This document shows, in pieces, positions 55,632-64,000 of a stretch of 64,000 nucleotides of DNA (its first letter is position 1; every line of letters starts with the position of its first letter). A model generated the notes under the pieces. That model saw only the letters and a list, made by a program, of their open reading frames with translations, made no database searches and was not told the origin of the DNA. Source of the stretch: Aplectana chamaeleonis. Lineage: Eukaryota > Nematoda > Chromadorea > Rhabditida > Cosmocercidae. Location: NCBI GenBank assembly GCA_029168955.1, contig JAPDOI010000183.1, positions 653,501-717,500 of the forward strand, in the 5' to 3' direction. A program made the translations under genes and the position numbers.

Positions 55632-55684
55632 GCGCTCTCTCGCCGTCTCTAACGGAGCTGAGGTTAGAGACAGCGAGAGAGCGC
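55632..55684. repeat. Short strong hairpin
   Basis: GCGCTCTCTCGCCGTCTCTA-AC at the left pairs almost perfectly with GT-TAGAGACAGCGAGAGAGCGC at the right, with a nine-base loop. It is compact enough to fold in RNA, but no function is evident. Confidence 0.65.
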
Positions 55685-56787
55685 ATGACGGACGGGGGGA
55701 GCAGCATCGCGCACGCCGCTCGCGCCATGAGTCGTGAGAATTACGCGTAGAAACCATGGAATTTCGCGGTCCTACAGCCTGTACATTCTTTGCGTCCCAC
55801 GATTACGCGACGTCGGTGGGTTCAGTCGGCACGGATAGCACTGATCGCTTTGGTTCCTCTTGGTTCACCTTTCTTTGGCGAAATCTCGGGGGATATATGT
55901 TCAGAGACACGTGCACACGGTCTGAGCTGACGCAAACTGCACTATCAAGAGGGAAACAAACGACCAGTATGGTTCTTGCCGACTCTACCCGGCCTAGGGC
56001 CCAGCGAAATGAAGCGAATTCTATACATGGTTGAAGGAGGAAAGCCGGCCTATCGTTTGGCCAGGCCAACACACAGATTTCGACGTCGTGGAAACTGTTT
56101 TCAGCAAAGATGCTTTGATTAAAGATATATCGTGTTCACTGGCAAAACCGTTCCTTAGTAACAGAATCGTCCCATTTTCTGTTTCATCTGAGTGGGCTAT
56201 CTGGAACAGGAACCACAGAAACGGCGGTGCCGGTCCGCCAGCTGCGCTGGCCGGCGTGAGCAGCTGGTTTATACACATGTAGATAAATGTGCACGTTTTT
56301 CTACACTACACTGTGCTCAGTTCATTGTCTCAACCTACTTTCAAACGCACTCACAGTTGGTCCACGGGCCACTAGTCATACAACACACTGCAGAACATGC
56401 CGGATCGGCGGATTTCTTGATCGACTTACTACAGGGCCTTGACTCAAGATCTTTGGAAAACAAATATCAGTAACAATAAACGCAACGTGTAACGGTGGTT
56501 CGTTTATATACGAAGTATTATCAGAGTGTCAAGTAACGGAGGCTGCAACTATAGCACTTTTTGTAACCTTTGTCGATAACACCGTCGAATATCATGTTGC
56601 AATCATGAGCAACACAGACAAACGTCGTCGTTGAACTATCGAAAATGTTCGATACTCCCATATGGTGTTAGATGGTGGCAGCTGAACAGTGTAGCTTGTC
56701 ACTGAACCTGATGGAGTTTTCCTAATGATTTAGTATGTTCATGATGGGTAAAAGTGCTTGCTAGGTAGGCTGCAAACACCACTTCTA
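55685..56787. other. Unassigned
   Basis: Open frames at 55756-56034 and 56031-56282 are short, overlap frames on the other strand and carry no recognised motif or splice signals. Confidence 0.3.
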
Positions 56788-56789
56788 TA

Positions 56790-58049
56790 CCAGGTTATTC
56801 AAGAGGTTTTGTCGTTCGATAAGAGAGGACGTTGCTACTAGCGCCAAAATTTTTTTGTTTGGTTGGTACACTCATCACATAAACGTATGTGAAGTTTCAT
56901 TTCAATCTGTCAATTCATTCTTTGTTTACAAGCCACTCAATGTCGCCGTGTCACAGCAATGGAAGTATCGTGTAGTGATGAGATTCTTATTTTTAGAAGG
57001 TGTAGCAGCGAAACAGATCCACAGACGAATGTTAAAGGTGTATAATGATTGTTCACCTACAGATAGAACAGTAGAAATATGGGTTGCTGAATTTAAACGT
57101 GGTCGTACAAGCCTTGAAGACGGTTTATGTGAACGACGTCTAAAAAGCGCATCAACACCTGAAATCATAGCTAAAATACAGGATATGGTTTTGGAAGATC
57201 GTCTATTGACTTAGAGAGATTCAGTAGAGGCTCTACACATCTCATTATGCAGTGTGAGCCATATTTTAGGTCAAATTTCGGGTTCTAGAAATGGGTGCCG
57301 CATTCGCTAAAAATGGAACAAAAACACATTCGAATGCGACTTTCTCAGCAAGATTTAGAGCGTTATAAAAAGGATTAAGTAGATTTTGTGCGTCGATTCA
57401 TCAAAATGGATGAGATTTGGGTCTATCACCATAATTCTGAATCAAAACAAGAAGCTAAAGAGTGGTGTGAACCCGGTTGTTCGGCTTCGAAACGAGTTCG
57501 TGTCCGGAAATCGGCCAAGAAGGTTATGGCATCAGTTTTTCGGGATGCGAAAGGAATTTTGTTTGTGGATTACTTGCAAACTGGTAAAACAATTTATTCT
57601 GAATATTATTGCAACATTTTGGACCAGCTGTAGAGAAAAATTCGTGGAAAAAGACCCGATTTGCAGAAGAAAAATCCTTTCTAATCAGGACGATGCACTG
57701 TGTCGCAAGAGCATTCTGACTATGGCTAAAATCCATGGAAGAAAGTTCGAATTGTTTAAGCATCCACCGTATTCACCAGATTTGGCCCCCAGCGACTTCC
57801 ATTTGTTCCCAGAACTCGAAAATGTATGCGCGGCAAGCGTTTTTCATCAAATGAAGAGGTCATAACGGCTGTTGAAGCGTATTTTGCAGACCTTCCAGAT
57901 TCTCACTTCAGGGATGGGATCCACAGATTGGAGAATCGTTGGAGCAAGTGTATTAATGTTCAGAGAGGTTATACTAAATAATAAAGCGTGATTTGAAGAA
58001 TAAAATTTTGTTTTTCTTATCGAACGACAAAACTTATTGAACAACCTGG
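56790..58049 (+). mobile_element. mariner element with intact terminal repeats
   Basis: The left end CCAGGTTATTCAAGAGGTTT continues to GTCGTTCGATAAG. The right end, reversed, reads CCAGGTTGTTCAATAAGTTT-TGTCGTTCGATAAG. TA flanks both sides (56788-56789, 58050-58051), the canonical mariner target duplication. The 1260-bp length fits the family. The internal transposase is damaged (56951-57981). Confidence 0.93.
56951..57981 (+). pseudogene. mariner transposase, frame-broken
   Basis: The N-terminal helix-turn-helix region (W-K-Y-R-V-V-M-R-F-L-F-L-E-G) reads to a stop at 57214. A second frame gives the first catalytic Asp (M-D-E-I-W-V-Y-H-H) and A-S-V-F-R-D-A-K-G-I-L-F, stopping at 57633. A third gives the second Asp (N-Q-D-D-A-L-C-R-K-S) and H-P-P-Y-S-P-D-L-A-P-S-D-F-H-L-F with the third Asp. 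The C-terminus (E-N-R-W-S-K-C-I-N-V-Q-R-G-Y) ends at TAA 57981. The D,D,D residues survive, but at least three frame or stop lesions make it inactive. The start is approximate. Confidence 0.88.
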
Positions 58050-58139
58050 TATCGGCAAGCCAACTCACATCAAAAATGAGAAGCTTCATTAGTACAACTA
58101 CAAGTGACCTGAGCATAAAGATTTTCTAAAAATGTTTGA

Positions 58140-58240
58140 AATTGCCACTGTGTACAAGCACGGAAAGTGCGATGCAGGTTTGAGCCCTGCCTGACCCCTT
58201 TAGTTTTGTATCCAACTCAGCTACCTTGTGATACCTTGTG
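58140..58240 (-). mobile_element. tRNA-derived SINE, second copy
   Basis: On the minus strand, TAGCTGAGTTGG (58223-58212) matches the A-box consensus fully. CAGGGCTCAAACCTG (58189-58175) forms a T-arm-like stem-loop at the B-box position, followed by CACTTTCCGTGC. The head and the TTTCCG segment match the SINE at 50729-50852. No tRNA acceptor stem forms, so it is not a tRNA gene. Confidence 0.6.
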
Positions 58241-58403
58241 ATCACTTACCATGCCAGAAAAATGCATAAAATCTTAAAAACCATGAAAATTAATGCATGT
58301 CTTGGGCCATATAACGATGGAGAACTGGGTGGCCAACTTGGACAATGCCCGACAGTGAGATGCGAAAGTAACGTTGGCATGCATCTTAGCGATACTTTGC
58401 GCT

Positions 58404-58482
58404 CCCCATTGAAGGTTGGCGTGAACTCGATGCCATCTGCTATACCATTGGTGTACCGAGTTTGCGCCCACCTTCAATGGGG
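58404..58482. repeat. Hairpin
   Basis: CCCATTGAAGGTTGGCGTGA-ACTCG is mirrored by CGAGTTTGCGCCCACCTTCA-ATGGG around a short loop. Confidence 0.65.
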
Positions 58483-58517
58483 GAAATATTACTAGGGAGC
58501 AGTTCGGCCGGCACAAG

Positions 58518-58586
58518 TCGTTGGAGCGCGTTAACCGGGCGTCTTTTCCTTGTTAGAGGCCCCTCGGTTAATGCGCCCCAACGACG
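58518..58586. repeat. Hairpin
   Basis: GTCGTTGGAGCGCGTTAACC-GGG pairs with CC-TCGGTTAATGCGCCCCAACGAC. Flanking bases resemble 10730-10800. Confidence 0.6.
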
Positions 58587-59604
58587 AACGAGGTGCAAGC
58601 AGCGGTTTTCCGCCGCACGCATCACGTAACTGCTCCCGCGCTGAGAATTTGATCAACATGCCAACAGCAAAGGGCTGTGGTTAGGGAATAAACATAAGTC
58701 GTATCATACGTTGGGGCATGTAATGTGTCTAAAACCGCAAGCCGCGATATCCATCTGGTACAAGTTTGAAGGCAAAGATAACACAATAATAGTCGTATGC
58801 TGGTTTTAAATGTTCTCGCGCAGGTAAGCCCACGAAGTAGAGAATAACGGCGAAAAGTTCCGGAGGTGTTAAATTTCTGGAGAGAGCATTGTAAAAAAAT
58901 TCCTAAAATATCCTATTAACCATATTTTGTGTGCTTGGTGCAGATTGTAAGCTCCAAATTCCATACATTTGAAATGATTTTGCCCTTCAAACTTTTTAGG
59001 TAGGTAACTTTGCTTTATGTTCCTTTTCTCAACCGAGTGTTCATTTGTGTAGAACCAAGATGCTTGTGAAGGATGTGTTAACCATAAAAAATTTACGCGT
59101 TTTTTTTTGTTTCTGCAGAAACGCGAGTCTCAGGTCCTTCTTAAGAAGCAAATGAATAAAGAATAGCTAGAAACGGTCAGTAAAGCCAGCCGGCTCAGCT
59201 GACAAGTTGGATCACACCGCCCACATCACGTAGGAGGTGTCCACCCAAAGGAACAGTTGCGGACTTCTTGAATACTCTTTATCCCCATTTGATTGTGGCC
59301 TCGAAACATGAACCTTAAAACCTCCTAATATTTAAAGAATTTCCAATAGAACAACTTTAAGACAAAGTCACTCTTCTTAGAAGTTCGAAGCCCAGAACCA
59401 TTTCTAACGTTCTCAATTGCGATTATCCGAACTGTAGCAATCACAGAAAGTAGGCGGGATTATCACGACTTTTCTGAAACAGCTATTCTCTCCAAAAATT
59501 GAGGGCTTCGCGGTGACCCGCGTGAACGTACATGCACAAAAGCATTGAAAACTAGGATAAAGTTTTTATCGAGAATACTGACTTTAAATGCCCATGTTTG
59601 TAAG
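58587..59604. other. Unassigned; solitary TTAA-element end
   Basis: TTTATCGAGAATACTGACTTTAAA near 59565-59587 resembles the right end of a TTAA element; no left end was found. TTTGTTTCTGCAG at about 59118 precedes 15 open codons to TAG, too little to call an exon. Confidence 0.3.
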
Positions 59605-59764
59605 CTCTGGTACCGCCGTAGTGACCTGTTGATTTCGATTATCACAGCGCGGGGCGGTGGCTTTTTCGTCGGAACCTCCTTATCACTAGTTATATTTCAC
59701 CGAGGCCCACCGCTCCGCTGCTGGTATTGATCGAAATCAACAGGTCACTACGGCGGTACCAGAG
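59605..59764. repeat. Hairpin element with ~36-bp perfect arms
   Basis: CTCTGGTACCGCCGTAGTGA and CCTGTTGATTTCGAT at the left are exactly mirrored by ATCGAAATCAACAGG and TCACTACGGCGGTACCAGAG at the right. The centre is GC-rich. Confidence 0.8.
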
Positions 59765-60401
59765 TTTATGTTACAACCGATCGTGGAGAGCATTGTTCGC
59801 GGGGTTTTTGTCGTGCGCAGGCAGTTGAGCACCACAAAAAGCCGGAAAGTGCGTTTGTCGACGCATGGAGCTGAATCGACTTGGTAGTTCTGAAAAAAAC
59901 TTAGCGAACGCGAAACGCAGCATGATAAATCGACTCCTAGAACTGTCCGCGGAATGACTGCTATCCATTGATTATTGATTTCAGTCCGAAGTTATTTTTG
60001 GGGATGAACTATTTGTCTATCAAAGTGGTTCTATGCTAATAACGCGGTACGGAAAGTAGAGAGTTACACAATTTTTTAAAATGGAACCACAACCCTGAAA
60101 ATTCGGCTGTCGTACTTTTCCGCATGCTGACACTGACTAAGGTCTGTTTTCCACATACCCCAATATTTTAGACAAACATTTTCTGGAGCGTATGATCTCC
60201 CTATCAGATTCAGTCTACTGATTTGACCAGACGAGATCATTGCGGCAGGCCGTCCGGAGTTGGCAGCATCGCAGGCCAATGCGATTTCAATCGCGCGCGG
60301 CAATCTACCGTCGCAGCTCCGTCCATTCACTAGATTAATTTTTTATGTGGACTCCAAAGTCCTCTGTGTCAATAATCCGTGTACCGAATTTTTAGAATCT
60401 C
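59765..60401. other. Unassigned
   Basis: The minus-strand frame at 60076-60330 (84 codons) reads smoothly but matches nothing recognisable and has no supported splice sites. Confidence 0.3.
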
Positions 60402-60405
60402 TTAA

Positions 60406-60890
60406 AGGCAGTGTCCACGATAAAAACCATGTATGTATTTTTGGTGGAGATCGGCAGCTGCGGGGCCTAGCGCAACCCTAACGTTGAAAAAACTGAGAAA
60501 AATGAGCTCGGAACGGTTCCCTACGGTCCCAAAGTTGGACACCCGTCAGCTCTTCACACCCAGATGCACTTTCCACGCCCACCGAGGTGAAGAAATGAAT
60601 GCTCGAGATTGTGATATGAGCGATGATTCCCGATCAATAGCCCCGTTCTTCCCTTCATTCTCAACTTCTCTCTTTACTCAGGTCAGCTCGCATACATCAG
60701 CTGCAAAAGACGGAAGTTACAAGCTTCGGACAACTCGTCCACCATGCTTCCCTAGCTCAATTTTTGAAGGACCATAGCTCCGTTCCTAGAAGGTCTTTTA
60801 CGATTTCAAAAACATCATAGGAATCAGCATGGCACCGTCTTCAAAATAGGTAAGAAAGCAGAAAAGCGATTCTTATCGTGAACACTGCCT
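60406..60890. mobile_element. TTAA-type MITE
   Basis: TTAA at 60402-60405 and 60891-60894; ends AGGCAGTGTCCACGAT and ATCGTGAACACTGCCT. It is the reverse-orientation relative of 13631-14296 (shared TGAAGGACCATAGCTCCGTT-type and GGCATCATAGGAATCAGC-like segments). Confidence 0.88.
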
Positions 60891-60894
60891 TTAA

Positions 60895-61343
60895 TGATTT
60901 CCTGAGAAGGGCGCTTCTACAGCTTCGCGGAGAAAAAAAGGAAAACTCGAGAGGCACTCGGACAAAGAGAAAACCTGACCGCGGGCAACTATTTGAAATA
61001 AAGCTGACCGCGACAATGCGGCGGTTGAAGCGCGTTCCGACCGCGCTCATGTTTTACCGGCGGTCGAACCGCGCTTGGACGCGGCCAAACCGCGATCAGA
61101 AACGACGGTCGGACCGCGTGCATCGCAAAATCAGCGGCCGCGAGAGGCAGGGCGGCGCGGCTTTCAGTCCGTTGCCTGTAACTCAAGAAGATTCAGAACA
61201 CTTTCACATATGATTTCACTTCTGCTTAAGTTGTCACGCACGCTGCATAACATATTAGTCCGACTAATCATTCATTGGTTCTTCTAAATAAGAATGAATA
61301 TCAATCAGATTATTTATAATTTTATAATTCTCAATAATTTTCG
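60895..61343. other. GC-rich stretch with short CG repeats, no gene called
   Basis: A motif GACCGCG/GCGCGGTCG recurs from about 60975 to 61145, giving open frames on both strands. Nothing is recognised as coding. Confidence 0.3.
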
Positions 61344-62040
<697 letters not shown>

Positions 62041-62745
62041 TTATTTATTTTATCTTTCATTCGTTTTCAATTCGATCCGTGAAAATATTTCGGTTGCTAC
62101 TTTGAAAGTTATTATTGAAAGTTTTCGAGTAATACTCAAGAGAAATCAGGCATTATTTGCGAGAGAAAACGGGTATCCTCATCTGAAACTGGCCGATTGC
62201 TCGGGAAGTTTTTTCCACCTTTGGAATAGTACAAATGATCTTAATTCCCGAATGAATGGGATGAATTCCCGAAAAAGCCAATAATTTGCGTTTCCGAATG
62301 TTTCTTATATGTGAAAAAAAGTGAATAGTTCCTCCACCTTAGGGGCAGGATCATAAGAACCAGGTAGACAAATTAGATTCAGGTCAAGGCACGTAACAAA
62401 CCGCCTGACACCGAGATGGCGCGCCCCATTGCTAATCAGCGCCCCGCTGCTGTTGGCTTGTGGCCAGCAGCGGCCGAAATTATTTGCAACGCTAAGCACA
62501 ACTCCGTCTTTATTCCTTCTTCTATCTTCCAACTATTCAACTATTCCTTTTAACTGATGTTTCTTCCCTACACGAAATGTTTATTTTCTTACAGGCACGC
62601 TAGTTTTCATTAAGTTTTTATTCGTCTATGAGAAGCATTTGCTTTTTTGCCTGACATAAGAACGTAGCGTTTTTTTATTGGAAGTTGCCCATCAAGTGTT
62701 AGAACTTTTCGTCTTTGGTCCGCATCTCAGTTGTTTGAAAGGGAA
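62041..62745. other. Unassigned
   Basis: No exon or repeat recognised. The frame at 61928-62284 is open only because of the preceding microsatellite. Confidence 0.3.
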
Positions 62746-62795
62746 CAAAATAACTACACACTATCTGTTCAAACAGATAGTGTGTAGTTATTTTG
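62746..62795. repeat. Perfect hairpin: 24-bp stem, 2-base loop
   Basis: 62746-62769 (CAAAATAACTACACACTATC-TGTT) is exactly complementary to 62772-62795 with loop CA. There are no mismatches, so it is young or maintained. Confidence 0.9.
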
Positions 62796-63148
62796 AACGT
62801 TTGTACCGATTTTGGGTAGAAGAAAAATGACGTCGGAAAGGGCCTCCATTTCGTTTCCCCAAGAAACAAATACAATGAATCGAATCGGAAAAAGTACCAC
62901 ACTATCGTGAAAATGAAAAGTGGAAGATTCAGATTTGGCAGACAAATAAACCGACGTCAAGATTTTGAAAATTTCCTTTAAAAATTTTCAAATTTCGCGC
63001 ACTAATATTTTGACGTCCGACAGCTGGTTTTCGGCAGTTTAGGATGGAAAAATTAATAGAGGGGAAGCGGGTCGTGAAATAAAATGGAGGTTATGTAATC
63101 GTTTGATACTTTATTGCAACAATTGTTACAATACAATAATAATAGCTT
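62796..63148. other. Unassigned
   Basis: No gene recognised; short frames only. Confidence 0.3.
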
Positions 63149-63329
63149 GAAATTTTTATTGTCAAACGAGGCTCCGAAATCTGCAAAAGTTCACGAAAGT
63201 TTCCGAGAAAATGGTCCCAAAAAATCGTGAAAATTCCTTCTTGGACTTTTGATCTGGTGAGCTTTTGGTGCATAGCACGTTTTGCGAACTTTTGCAGATC
63301 TTGTAGCCTCTTTTGACAAAAAAATTTCG
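63149..63329. repeat. Hairpin element
   Basis: GAAATTTTTATTGTCAAACG-AGGCT...ATCTGCAAAAGTTC is mirrored by GAACTTTTGCAGATC...AGCCTCTTTTGACAAAAAAATTTC. Confidence 0.7.
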
Positions 63330-64000
63330 ATCTACAATGAGGCTCCGCGATATCAGTATTCTGCCAAATAAAGGGCTCTGCAGAGTGGCACCGCGGCGAG
63401 ATTCGCTGCGACAGGGCAGTGATGAGCAATGGGGGGCTCCACGCAGCGGGCGACACCGGCGACGTGTCGGACGAGGCTGGCGACGTGGTGGCCTAGCAAA
63501 GTGTATTCGCCGCCGCGACACGAGCGACGCCCGCAGCGACGCCGCCAGCGAACAGCGGCAAGAAATGGTCAGGATCATTTCCGCCACCGGCGAGAAGTGC
63601 CGCAGTCGATCGATTCAATTTCTTTTTCTTCGTTATTACGTGCATTCGATCGCCTCACGACATTCTGCCTGGATTTCATTGAAAACGAAAAAAATTACTG
63701 AAACATGCTCGAAAAATGTATAGTTTTCCAGATTCATTACAGTTTCAATGCCTTATAGGTTCTCTATTATTATTTTAATGTGATCTTTCTACACAGCTGT
63801 ACATCATTGCGAACGTAACAAATTGAAGTCACGGGAAAAAATATGCTGAACAGCACATTTTCTTACTTACGTTCAGTTCTCTGTTTTCCTGTCTTTTTGT
63901 TTGCTTTCCACGAAAAGTAAACAGCGGCATTCCTAAAACACTTATAACAGCCAAAATGCAATAAAAACAGGTTACAGGAAGTTCTAACGTCGAATAAGGG
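63330..64000. other. No confident gene
   Basis: A 136-codon plus-strand frame (63313-63723) is Arg-rich because of a CG-rich patch at 63440-63560 and overlaps frames on the minus strand. No splice signals or motifs support it. Confidence 0.3.

Noticed and set aside
58175..58223. tRNA gene on the minus strand
   Set aside because: Good A and B boxes but no acceptor-stem pairing; it matches the SINE at 50729-50852.
63313..63723. 136-codon Arg-rich protein
   Set aside because: Arises from a CG-rich patch with overlapping open frames on the other strand and no gene signals.

Overview
This is eukaryotic DNA that is poor in genes and rich in repeats. It most likely comes from a parasitic nematode of the strongylid/hookworm type. 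That is inferred from an ASABF-type (nematode CS-alpha-beta) antimicrobial peptide gene, an ET-module/three-finger-like secreted protein with nematode splice signals (TTTCAG acceptors), RTE-type LINEs, a mariner element, and many small palindromic elements inserted at TTAA. The species cannot be fixed by reading alone. Most open reading frames here, including every long one between 31.8 and 53.6 kb, are by-products of repeats.

Layout. 1-3.7 kb: a TTAA element interrupted by a 3.4-kb foldback element with roughly 1-kb inverted arms and a 9-bp target duplication. 5.9-9.1 kb: a decayed RTE LINE carrying a SINE-like insertion. 9.4 kb: an orphan terminal exon of an ASABF-type peptide gene (minus). 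12.6 kb: a (CA)n tract. 13.2-15.5 kb: a LINE fragment (minus) split by a TTAA element, then more palindromic elements. 16.3-22.9 kb: a three-exon gene (plus) for a small cysteine-rich secreted or GPI-tailed protein; its 6-kb second intron is packed with TTAA elements, a SINE pair and a large inverted repeat. 24.1-25.3 kb: two more TTAA elements. 26.7-27.6 kb: a two-exon ASABF-type gene (minus) whose second exon appears to start inside a repeat. 28.5-30.6 kb: two TA-flanked elements that each contain a 24-bp minisatellite.

About 31.7-54.1 kb is a satellite array of two related monomer families, A (113 bp) and B (about 112 bp), arranged A-B-A-B. An almost complete RTE LINE (49335-52650) is inserted in the distal B block with an 11-bp target duplication, and that LINE itself carries a SINE with a 12-bp target duplication. 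54-64 kb: hairpin elements, a damaged mariner (56790-58049), a second SINE copy, another TTAA element, a large (TAA)n/(TTA)n tract and a perfect 24-bp-stem hairpin.

How the parts relate. The two ASABF-type loci lie 17 kb apart on the same strand and look like members of a dispersed peptide cluster. The RTE element is the natural supplier of reverse transcriptase for the SINEs. The TTAA, TA and foldback elements have no intact transposase here and must be mobilised in trans. No rRNA, functional tRNA, CRISPR array or bacterial-type operon was seen.
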